A stretch of DNA of 5,846 bases from JABEVB01 sp049965775 (GTDB lineage Bacteria; Planctomycetota; Phycisphaerae; WQYP01). A program made the position numbers and the translations under genes. Positions 1-5,833 of this stretch are shown piece by piece. Each line of letters starts with the position of its first letter. Position 1 is the first letter of the stretch. The notes below the pieces were generated by a model. It was not told the origin of the DNA. It was given only the letters and a program-made list of their open reading frames with translations, and ran no database searches. The stretch is from assembly GCA_049965775.1 (NCBI GenBank), contig JBMFVX010000160.1, positions 1-5,846 of the forward strand, in the 5' to 3' direction.

Positions 1-268
1 AGACAAGTCGCCCCGCCGGCGATAGAGGCGAGCACTTTCCATCCCTTCCTTTTGGTTGCGGCGGAGCCGCGCTGGGATGTAATATTGTGCCTTGGTTGCC
101 GGGAAGTGCCACCAAGGCCTTGGGCTTGGGCAAACGCGGCTTACAATCCGTAATGCGGTTGGGCGGGCACTTGTACCACAGGGCAGTCAAAATACCGAAC
201 CGTGAAGGGCCTAAAAGCCCGTGTTGGCGGCGTGGCGCCGCGGCCCACCAGTATGAAAGACAGGCTTA
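1..268. other. Upstream region of ctaB, no supported gene
   Basis: No recognisable coding sequence is visible. Two plus-strand frames are open from the left edge, one to a TAA at 151-153 and one to a TAA at 267-269. Both translations are low-quality, rich in Arg, Gly, Pro and Trp, and match no family I recognise. The second frame's stop overlaps the ctaB start as TAATG, so an upstream coupled gene end cannot be excluded. The region holds a short GC hairpin (GCGGC/GCCGC at 58-70), an inverted repeat at 90-117 and a candidate promoter at 120-147. Confidence 0.5.
120..147 (+). promoter_or_regulatory. Candidate sigma-70-like promoter for ctaB
   Basis: TTGGGC at 120-125 and TACAAT at 142-147 are separated by 16 bases. 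The -10 hexamer matches TATAAT at five of six positions, and the -35 keeps the TTG. Transcription would start near 154 and leave a leader of about 115 bases before ctaB. The -35 overlaps the palindrome CCAAGGCCTTGG (112-123). This is a by-eye match only. Confidence 0.3.
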
Positions 269-1276
269 ATGAGCACCAACGATATTTGTTCCACTCCCCA
301 TTTGGCCGAGGCGAACAGTACGGTCGCAGCCGTAAGAGCCAACACGTTGGCGGCGAAGTGCTCGCTATTGGCGGAGCTTGCCAAAATCCGCCTCACCGCC
401 ATGGTTGTTATTACCACGGGCGTAGGCTTTGCCATTTCGACCGCGGGCCTGCACCACTGGCTGTTGTTGCTTTGGACGGTGTTGGGCACCTGGCTGCTGG
501 CGGCGGCGGCTGCGGCAATCAACCAAATATTGGAAGTTGCGCCAGATAGCCGCATGAACCGCACATGCCGGCGCCCTTTACCCGCCGGCGAGTTGAGCCG
601 CTCCAGCGCCCTGATTTTCGCGATCGTAACGGCCGTGAGCGGCGCGGGCTTGCTGCTTGTACTGGTCAACCCGCTGGTGGCGGCGCTGGGGGCGGCCAAT
701 CTGGTGATTTACGCCTTCATCTACACGCCGCTAAAGCCGCGAACAACGCTCAACACATTGGTCGGAGCCATTTGCGGAGCCATTCCACCCATGATGGGTG
801 TGGCCGCCGCCACGGGGCGACTTACGGCGGCGGCGTGGCTGCTTGGCGCGGTGTTATTTGTATGGCAAATTCCGCACTTTTTGGCCTTGGCGTGGCTGTA
901 TCGTGATGATTACATTCGCGGCGGCTTTCGCATGCTGCCCGTCATAGACCCCGGCGGGCGCATTACCTGCCTGATGATTGTACTCTACAGCGTGCTGCTC
1001 ATTGCGGTAACGCTTGGACTGGCCTTTTTTGGCGTGGCGGGCGGCTGGTATGCACCGCTGGCCACCGTGCTGGGCCTGCTGCTGCTGGTGCAGGGGTTGC
1101 GACTTGCGGCCGATCACACCCGCGAAAGCGCCCGCAGAGTATTCTTAGCCAGCGTTTTATATTTGCCGGCGCTGCTCGTGCTGCTTCTGGTTTGCCACAC
1201 ACCGGTTCACGCGACTGTGGTATCGGCGGCTCCAATGGCAACCGCACCCGTGCAATTAACGCCGGCCGGGCAGTAA
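269..1276 (+). CDS. ctaB: Protoheme IX farnesyltransferase (heme O synthase)
   Basis: This UbiA-superfamily membrane enzyme transfers a farnesyl group from farnesyl diphosphate to the heme b vinyl group, giving heme O for heme-copper terminal oxidases; heme O can be converted further to heme A. The 335-residue length is normal to slightly long. The first prenyl-diphosphate motif is N85-x3-E89-x3-D93, followed by RT..RPLPAGE (98-108). YTPLKPRT (152-159), the segment around GAIPPMMG (170-177) and the family signature FVWQIPHFLALAWLYRDDY (197-215, then RMLPV) are all clear. About nine hydrophobic segments run from residue 44 to 309. A Pro/Ala-rich tail (311-335) has no evident role. The ATG leaves a soluble N-terminus of about 35 residues before the conserved LAELAKIRLTA. 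Upstream, GAAAGACAGG is only a weak ribosome-binding site. The DUF3179 gene follows after 30 bases. Confidence 0.95.
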   Translation: MSTNDICSTPHLAEANSTVAAVRANTLAAKCSLLAELAKIRLTAMVVITTGVGFAISTAGLHHWLLLLWTVLGTWLLAAAAAAINQILEVAPDSRMNRTCRRPLPAGELSRSSALIFAIVTAVSGAGLLLVLVNPLVAALGAANLVIYAFIYTPLKPRTTLNTLVGAICGAIPPMMGVAAATGRLTAAAWLLGAVLFVWQIPHFLALAWLYRDDYIRGGFRMLPVIDPGGRITCLMIVLYSVLLIAVTLGLAFFGVAGGWYAPLATVLGLLLLVQGLRLAADHTRESARRVFLASVLYLPALLVLLLVCHTPVHATVVSAAPMATAPVQLTPAGQ

Positions 1277-1306
1277 ATTGCTCGTACCGCCTCTTGGTGC
1301 CATGGC

Positions 1307-2512
1307 ATGAAACCTACAGCTAATGCCCCCTCCCAGCCGCCATTCCCGCAGACGTCTCAACAGGCAACATCTACGTCGCATGAGCACCGCAGGCTCGCTG
1401 GTCGCGTCATCCATTGGCTTGGTCAAGGTGGTTGGATCATCGCCCTGCTATTGGTGCTCACCGCTGGCGCTTTAATTAAAGATGTGATTATCCCCATCAT
1501 TCAGGGGCACATCGTACATATTGTGGGCGATGGCAAGCATGTTTCGAGCTACGGCTTTAACCTTCACCCGCTGCTGGTGCCGCGCCACGAACTGCTCGCA
1601 TCCGGCCAGTGCAAAAACTTTCTCGTGGCATTGCGCAAGCCCAAGGTGCTTGGCGTAGCCGAGGTATCTGCAATCAATCAGCGGCTGCGCGACAGCGGTG
1701 GGTTTGTGGTGGCGGCTTCGCGGGTCATAGGTGTGGTTATTAACGGCCAGGCTCGAGCGTATCCGCTGCAGATGCTTAACTGGCATGGCATAGCCAACGA
1801 CACGCTGGGCGGCAAACCCATTGCCGTCATTTACGACGGCCCCTGCGACAGTTCACTGGTGACGAACCGCGTAATCGGCGGCAAGATGTTGCGCTTCGCC
1901 GAAAGCGGCCTGGTATACAACGGCAACGCTTTAATTTATGACCACCAACCGCAGGCCAGGGATGAAAGTCTCTGGACCAGCATCGGGGGCCGGGCCATCA
2001 GCGGCCCAGCCGCCGCAAATCATCTAACGCTCCATGCGCTGCCCTGCTGCGTCGTGCCGTGGGGCGTATGGCGAAAGCTGCATCCAAACACCACCATGAT
2101 CGCCGGCGACCCCGCTCTGTATGATGCCTATCGTAAAGACCCGTACGGTGCGTACTACTTTGAATCTGGTTTGTTGCGTTACCCGGTCAACCCACGGTGG
2201 AACCGATCTATTTATCGCTTGAAGGAACCGCTGCTGCTGCTGAAGCTCAACGGTCATTGGCAGCCTGTGGCTTTTGCCGACCTTTTAGCCCATGCGCCGC
2301 CCCAAGACAACCCGCTGGCCGGCCGCAATGGAACGCTTACCGTTGCAGGCGAGCGGATAACGTACCAGTGCTGGGTTTATCCGCAGTCCACCACGGCGAT
2401 GGTTTTATCACCTTTGCACATCCCGACAACTTATTGTCTTTTGTTTGCCTGGTACGCCCAACATCCCGCCGAATTTGCCGGAGCACACTGGGGCGAGGCA
2501 ACAAAGCCATGA
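1307..2512 (+). CDS. Membrane-anchored DUF3179 family protein
   Basis: This is a 401-residue protein with a polar N-terminus, one hydrophobic anchor at about 43-65 and a large domain outside the membrane. The domain has the DUF3179 hallmarks: NGQARAYPLQMLNWH (146-160), NDTLGG (164-169), a GLVYNGNALIYD block (201-212), SLW..IGGRAISGP (221-234), WGVWRKLHP (252-260), KDPYGAYY (277-284) and LLFAWYAQHP (378-387). Family function is unknown. The usual CPLC motif here reads YDGPCDSS (176-183): the first cysteine is Asp177 and only Cys180 remains. The family's common NWHE is NWHG, with Gly161. Extra cysteines lie at 102, 247, 248, 355 and 377. The start is the only in-frame ATG before the anchor, and no good Shine-Dalgarno is seen. 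The 30-base gap after ctaB suggests one transcript and perhaps a role near respiratory oxidase biogenesis, which is inference. Confidence 0.92.
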   Translation: MKPTANAPSQPPFPQTSQQATSTSHEHRRLAGRVIHWLGQGGWIIALLLVLTAGALIKDVIIPIIQGHIVHIVGDGKHVSSYGFNLHPLLVPRHELLASGQCKNFLVALRKPKVLGVAEVSAINQRLRDSGGFVVAASRVIGVVINGQARAYPLQMLNWHGIANDTLGGKPIAVIYDGPCDSSLVTNRVIGGKMLRFAESGLVYNGNALIYDHQPQARDESLWTSIGGRAISGPAAANHLTLHALPCCVVPWGVWRKLHPNTTMIAGDPALYDAYRKDPYGAYYFESGLLRYPVNPRWNRSIYRLKEPLLLLKLNGHWQPVAFADLLAHAPPQDNPLAGRNGTLTVAGERITYQCWVYPQSTTAMVLSPLHIPTTYCLLFAWYAQHPAEFAGAHWGEATKP

Positions 2513-2644
2513 GACGGTAACCGGCCTGACCCAGGGCACGAGCTTCCGCCCGCCGCCGAATAGGACGCTGGCAATTGATGCATAACAACCACATTGATGC
2601 GCAACACGTGAGTTTGAGTGCAAGCGGTAAAGACCGATCGGATT
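2513..2644. other. Convergent intergenic region
   Basis: This stretch separates the ends of the rightward DUF3179 gene and the leftward flavoprotein gene. No gene is visible. It contains a direct repeat ATTGATG (2574-2580 and 2593-2599) and a weak CGGT/ACCG stem (2625-2636) followed by TTTT at 2643-2646. The stem is too short to call as a terminator. Confidence 0.5.
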
Positions 2645-3973
2645 TTATGCGCCATGTGTGGCGGATGCGAGCGATCGGGCTATATTCACACCCGCAAGGC
2701 GGCCCGTGGAAAATGCGAGCTGCAGATTGTAGCCGCCGCTGGGGCCGGTGAGATCGAGCACTTCACCGGCAATGAACAAACCGGGACACACACGCGATTC
2801 CATTGTGTCAGGATTGACCTCGGCGAGGCTTACGCCGCCGGCGGTTACCATCGCCTCTTTGAAGCCGCGCGTCTGATGCACGGTAAATCGGAGTGATTTG
2901 AGGCTTTCAATGAGGTGATGCATTTGTGCCGCGGTCAGCACGGCACAGGTTTGCGTTTCGCCGATGCCTGCGAGGCGGCAAAGCACATCTGCGAGGCGTT
3001 GCGGAATCAGGCCGGCCAGCATGGTGCGGGGCAGGCGGCGGCCGCAGGCGCTTTGCCATTGCCGCATTTCGACGGCGAGTTGTTCTCGCGGGTGATGGCG
3101 CAGCAGGTCTATCCGCAGGGTTATGATCTCAAAGCGTTCGAGCAATTCCGCAACAATTTCCGATATATTAAGCACCGCCGGGCCGGAGAGGCCAAAATGC
3201 GTGAACATGATATCGTTGATGCTGGGCGTTGGTTTGCCGGTGGCAAGCCGCGGCAGCGGCCCCGGCGCTTCGATGCGAACCTCAACATCCTGAACGGCAA
3301 CACCCTGACATTCAGCCACCCAAGACTGCTGACATAGCAAAGGCACAATGGCCGGGCGCGGCGTTACGATGGTGTGCCCCAGAGCCTGTGCGAAGCGATA
3401 GCCGTCACCGGTGGTGCCCATGCGGGTGTAGCTCTGACCGCCGACGGTTAAAAGCAGCAGCCGGGTACCCAGGGTGCGGCCGTCGGCCAAGGTTACCGCA
3501 AAGCCCGGCGCGTCCGGTTCATCTGCCGCCAGTTTCCTGACGGCCGCAGCGGCGCAGCTGGGCCCAGCAAAAGATGCAACGCCCAACTCGGCCATGCGCG
3601 CGGCCAGGGCATCTACCACTGATTTTGCCTGATTAGAATCGGGATATATTTTGCCGTCATGCTCTTCGTGCGTGGGTACACCGCGCGCGGCAAACCACGT
3701 GCGCAGGGCATCGTTGTCAAAATGGCGCAGCGCCGGAGTTAAAAAGCGGCCATTGCGTCCAAACTGCCGGATCAAAAACTCTTGGCTGCCGGCGTTGGTA
3801 AGGTTGCAGCGTCCACCGCCGCACACCAGCACCTTGATGCCGGGACGAGCATTCTTCTCAAGTATGGCCACCCGCGGGGTTGGTTTAAGCTCCGCTAACC
3901 GCTCCTCGCCGCAGGCGACGGCAGCCATCATACCGGCGGCACCGGCTCCGAGGATGATAAGCTCAAAATCCAT
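2645..3973 (-). CDS. HI0933/YhiN/BaiN-family FAD-dependent flavoprotein
   Basis: This is a complete 442-residue cytosolic flavoprotein. The N-terminal Rossmann motif is IILGAGAAG (6-14), with the acidic strand-end residue at Glu39 (ILEKN). The family signature GGGRCNLTN spans 52-60. Further family blocks are THFGLSGPAVLNIS (258-271), TAGGVSLAEVNPDTMESR (377-394) and the FAD-binding C-terminal block GLFIAGEVLDLTGPSGGYN (398-416). Family members include E. coli YhiN, reported as a 23S rRNA dihydrouridine synthase, and clostridial BaiN of bile-acid reduction. An rRNA-modification role is the likelier guess here, but the sequence does not settle it. I chose the ATG at 3973 over an in-frame TTG at 3997 because the Rossmann strand begins right after it and the extra eight residues (MVARYNVA) match nothing. 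No Shine-Dalgarno is visible. A promoter-like TATAAC lies six bases upstream. Confidence 0.95.
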   Translation of the reverse strand: MDFELIILGAGAAGMMAAVACGEERLAELKPTPRVAILEKNARPGIKVLVCGGGRCNLTNAGSQEFLIRQFGRNGRFLTPALRHFDNDALRTWFAARGVPTHEEHDGKIYPDSNQAKSVVDALAARMAELGVASFAGPSCAAAAVRKLAADEPDAPGFAVTLADGRTLGTRLLLLTVGGQSYTRMGTTGDGYRFAQALGHTIVTPRPAIVPLLCQQSWVAECQGVAVQDVEVRIEAPGPLPRLATGKPTPSINDIMFTHFGLSGPAVLNISEIVAELLERFEIITLRIDLLRHHPREQLAVEMRQWQSACGRRLPRTMLAGLIPQRLADVLCRLAGIGETQTCAVLTAAQMHHLIESLKSLRFTVHQTRGFKEAMVTAGGVSLAEVNPDTMESRVCPGLFIAGEVLDLTGPSGGYNLQLAFSTGRLAGVNIARSLASATHGA

Positions 3974-3979
3974 TGCGAC

Positions 3980-4008
3980 GTTATAGCGGGCAACCAAGCC
4001 GGATGCAA
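3980..4008 (-). promoter_or_regulatory. Candidate promoter giving a leaderless flavoprotein mRNA
   Basis: On the minus strand, TTGCAT (4008-4003) is followed after 17 bases by TATAAC (3985-3980), which matches the -10 consensus at five of six positions. Six bases separate the hexamer from the ATG at 3973. Transcription would therefore start at or next to the start codon. The absence of a Shine-Dalgarno fits this. The -35 abuts the T-tract of the preceding terminator. Confidence 0.5.
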
Positions 4009-4048
4009 AAATAGAAGGAGGCCGACAGGTTATTACCCGGCGGCCTCC
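4007..4048 (-). terminator. Intrinsic terminator of the PEP-CTERM unit
   Basis: Read on the minus strand, GGAGGCCG (4048-4041) pairs perfectly with CGGCCTCC (4024-4017). After one mismatch the stem continues for about five more pairs, including a G-U, around an AATA tetraloop. The stem is followed directly by TTCTATTTTT (4016-4007). It starts about 50 bases after the stop of the upstream PEP-CTERM gene. It should insulate the flavoprotein gene from PEP-CTERM transcription. Confidence 0.85.
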
Positions 4049-4097
4049 GTAAGGGAGTCGTCAAAATAAAATCACGCGCCGCGCCTTAGAGCAATAC

Positions 4098-4880
4098 TCA
4101 GGCTTTGGCGATCTTGCGGCGACGAACCAAAAGCAGGCCCGCACCACCCATGCCAAGCATGGCAAGGCTTGCCGGCTCCGGAGCAGCCGTCGTCTGAGTG
4201 GTGTCGCTGATATTGGCCGAAGCACCGCCCGACAAGGTAATGGTGAGCACATCCGTCAGCGAATAGGAGCCGCTCGTGGCAAATGTCGTCATCGTCGTCG
4301 GCTCGGCAAACGACTGAAGCGGACTGGACGGCAAGCTAGGCGTCGCATTATACGTTGCCGTTGGCGTACCATTGAGCATAGTACCCCATCCATTGGCCGG
4401 ATCGGCATAGCTGGTAAATGTTACATTATCTGGCGCTGCATTCGTGCCGCCAGCATTGGTAATCGTACCGCTAAGCTCATTTTGCAGCGAGACGCTGTTG
4501 CCCTGCGGCACATTAAAGCCCACTTCCGTCACTTCGATGGTGATGGTCTTTTGAGTGAGGCCGGTATTGCGAAACGCCAACTGCAACCCCTGCAGGATGG
4601 TACTGCTGCTGGTGGAGGTGGTGTAAGCACTGAAGGTGCCGGTGTAATCCGGTGAGGCCGAGCCACCCGCATCCTGTACCGACATATTGCCCGCAGCGCC
4701 ATCCAAGTCACCGGTTTGGTTGTCGTAAACAACAACTTGCGATGAACCAGTCTCTTGATAGCCCAGCGCCATAGAGATGCCGGTTCCAGGGCTGATGACG
4801 ATGGATGCACTGGCCGCCGGAACGATGGCTGCGGCAGCTAAAGCCGCGACATACAGTTTGATGTTCATTAAAGTCTTCAT
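4098..4880 (-). CDS. PEP-CTERM sorting domain protein (distal copy)
   Basis: This is a 260-residue secreted protein. It has a signal peptide (MKT, Lys8, hydrophobic Ala-rich core about 9-22, likely cleavage after ASA near residue 26), then a Ser/Thr/Gly-rich, probably beta-sandwich region almost free of Lys and Arg. The C-terminal sorting signal is PEP (234-236), a hydrophobic helix (about 238-252) and RRRK (253-256). In this family exosortase removes the tail and the protein goes to the envelope surface or matrix. No enzyme motif is visible, and no exosortase is in the window. The frame stays open upstream to 4958, but the ATG at 4880 is right because AGGGGGAG lies just before it and the signal peptide starts there. 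A later in-frame ATG (residue 5) is less well placed. It lies 101 bases downstream of a related gene and is followed by an intrinsic terminator. Confidence 0.92.
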   Translation of the reverse strand: MKTLMNIKLYVAALAAAAIVPAASASIVISPGTGISMALGYQETGSSQVVVYDNQTGDLDGAAGNMSVQDAGGSASPDYTGTFSAYTTSTSSSTILQGLQLAFRNTGLTQKTITIEVTEVGFNVPQGNSVSLQNELSGTITNAGGTNAAPDNVTFTSYADPANGWGTMLNGTPTATYNATPSLPSSPLQSFAEPTTMTTFATSGSYSLTDVLTITLSGGASANISDTTQTTAAPEPASLAMLGMGGAGLLLVRRRKIAKA

Positions 4881-4897
4881 ATGAAAGACTCCCCCTA
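4871..4897 (-). promoter_or_regulatory. Ribosome-binding site and start-codon hairpin, distal PEP-CTERM gene
   Basis: The minus strand reads TAGGGGGAGTCTTTCAT and then the ATG. AGTCTT (4890-4885) is complementary to AAGACT (4877-4872), with the start codon inside the seven-base loop TCATATG. Two G-U pairs can extend the stem into the G-run of the Shine-Dalgarno. The same motif precedes the neighbouring PEP-CTERM gene. The ribosome-binding assignment is firm, while regulation by the fold is inference. Confidence 0.6.
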
Positions 4898-4929
4898 AAG
4901 AAGGAAACTCATATTCGCAGCGGGCTTTC

Positions 4930-4958
4930 GTGCGGCCCAGACACAATCTGGGCCGCAC
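4930..4958 (-). terminator. Perfect 12-bp inverted repeat between the PEP-CTERM genes
   Basis: GTGCGGCCCAGA (4930-4941) and its exact reverse complement (4947-4958) flank a five-base loop. On the minus strand the stem begins 23 bases after the stop of the proximal gene. It is followed by GAAAGCCCGC rather than a T-tract, so it is not a standard intrinsic terminator. It may be a weak or factor-assisted terminator, an attenuator, or a 3'-end stabiliser that lets some transcription reach the distal gene. Confidence 0.5.
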
Positions 4959-4981
4959 CCGCCGCGTTTAATTTAAAATCC

Positions 4982-5737
4982 TCAGGCAGCCGCACCCTTG
5001 CGGCGACGAAGCAGCAACGGCAATCCCGCCGCGCCAAGCAGAGCGAACGATGCAGGCTCGGGCGATGGTGTGGTTGGCACGTTGGTGGACGTCGTTGCGG
5101 ACAAGTTAAGCTGCGCATCCACCGGCACCACCAGCGTGGCGATCTGAGCGAGCGAAAAATCACCGGACCCAAGTGTGAAAAGCACATTTGTGGCAGCGGC
5201 ACTAAATGAACCGTTCGAAAGACCCGACGCACTGGACGCGCCGGTATGGGTAAGCGAAGAAAAGTTGCTCAGTGTAATCTGTGAATTGTTGGGATCAACA
5301 TAGCTTGTTACCGAGGCCGACGCCGTACCAGTCGAACCGTTGGGGTAATAGGTACCCGCAAGCAAATTGGTGAGCGTTGGGCTTCCAACGGAACCGGCTG
5401 GGGCGAAATTAAAGTCGCTCAGCAGGATCGTGACGTGGGCAGCTCCATCACCATTGTTGGTGATGGAAATTGTATTATCATTAAGCTGCGTTGTCGGGCC
5501 GCGGGTCGAGATATTGTTGCCCCCGAAGCTTACGCCGCTAATGGTAGTACCCTGCTTAATTGTGATAGTGCCGATGGCAGTGTTGATATCTCCCGTGCCA
5601 TTGTCATTGATGGTCGGCGGCGTTCCACCATTGACCTGCAGTTGAAGCAGCTCGGTCGTGGCGGCATTGGCTACCACGGGCATCGCAGCCAAGGCGGCGA
5701 GTGCCAACAAACATTGAATTTTTCCAGAAGTCTTCAT
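4982..5737 (-). CDS. PEP-CTERM sorting domain protein (proximal copy)
   Basis: This is a 251-residue secreted protein. The signal peptide has MKTSGK, a hydrophobic core at about 8-22 and a likely cleavage after ANA near residue 25. The middle is Asn/Thr/Ser/Gly-rich and predicted to be beta-strand, with very few charged residues. The tail is PEP (226-228), a hydrophobic stretch (230-243) and RRRK (244-247): the exosortase sorting signal, which sends the protein across the inner membrane for tail removal and surface delivery. No catalytic motif is seen. By eye it aligns with the downstream neighbour in several blocks: DNGTGDINTAIG (45-56), SVTSYVDPNN (142-151) and GDFSLAQIATL (192-202). The two are therefore likely tandem paralogs. 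The ATG directly follows AGGGGGAGTCTTT, which supports the start. Function is unknown; a structural surface or matrix role is a guess. Confidence 0.92.
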   Translation of the reverse strand: MKTSGKIQCLLALAALAAMPVVANAATTELLQLQVNGGTPPTINDNGTGDINTAIGTITIKQGTTISGVSFGGNNISTRGPTTQLNDNTISITNNGDGAAHVTILLSDFNFAPAGSVGSPTLTNLLAGTYYPNGSTGTASASVTSYVDPNNSQITLSNFSSLTHTGASSASGLSNGSFSAAATNVLFTLGSGDFSLAQIATLVVPVDAQLNLSATTSTNVPTTPSPEPASFALLGAAGLPLLLRRRKGAAA

Positions 5738-5752
5738 AAAGACTCCCCCTAT
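5726..5752 (-). promoter_or_regulatory. Ribosome-binding site and start-codon hairpin, proximal PEP-CTERM gene
   Basis: The minus strand reads TATAGGGGGAGTCTTT and then the ATG. AGTCTT (5744-5739) pairs with AAGACT (5734-5729) around the four-base loop TATG, which contains the start codon. With one G-C and two G-U pairs the stem could reach nine pairs and bury part of the GGGGGAG ribosome-binding site. It is nearly identical to the element before the distal PEP-CTERM gene. Confidence 0.6.
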
Positions 5753-5780
5753 AAAAAAGAGACAGGCGTGAATGCCATTA

Positions 5781-5833
5781 ACTTAGTGCCGTAAGTTCTT
5801 TTGCCATAAGCACTTACATGTAGTTGTGTAAGT
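5781..5833. promoter_or_regulatory. Cluster of CTTA/TAAG half-sites upstream of the PEP-CTERM pair
   Basis: Five CTTA or TAAG half-sites occur in 53 bases: CTTA at 5782, TAAG at 5792, TAAG at 5807, CTTA at 5813 and TAAG at 5829. They form inverted pairs such as ACTTA/TAAGT (5781-5796) and CTTACA/TGTAAG (5813-5832). The position, about 45-95 bases upstream of the proximal start, suits an operator. I see no convincing sigma-70 or sigma-54 promoter here. The window ends before the next gene, so the sites could belong to a neighbour. Confidence 0.3.

Noticed and set aside
87..269. Possible small gene (GTG start) whose stop overlaps the ctaB ATG as TAATG
   Set aside because: The frame stays open to the window edge, the translation is rich in Arg, Gly and Trp with no recognisable motif, and no ribosome-binding site precedes the GTG. 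The overlap is likely chance in GC-rich DNA.
211..699. 162-codon open frame antisense to ctaB
   Set aside because: It overlaps a confidently identified gene throughout, and its low-complexity Ala/Ser composition reflects the opposite strand of a GC-rich membrane-protein gene.
2625..2646. Terminator for the DUF3179 gene (CGGT/ACCG stem then TTTT)
   Set aside because: The stem is only four pairs and six bases separate it from the T-run, so it is too weak to call.
2915..3337. 140-codon plus-strand frame inside the flavoprotein gene
   Set aside because: It lies entirely antisense to conserved flavoprotein sequence and resembles no family.
4881..4958. N-terminal extension of the distal PEP-CTERM protein by 26 residues
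   Set aside because: The extension would run through the inverted repeat and the Shine-Dalgarno and would bury the signal peptide. The start at 4880 has a good ribosome-binding site.
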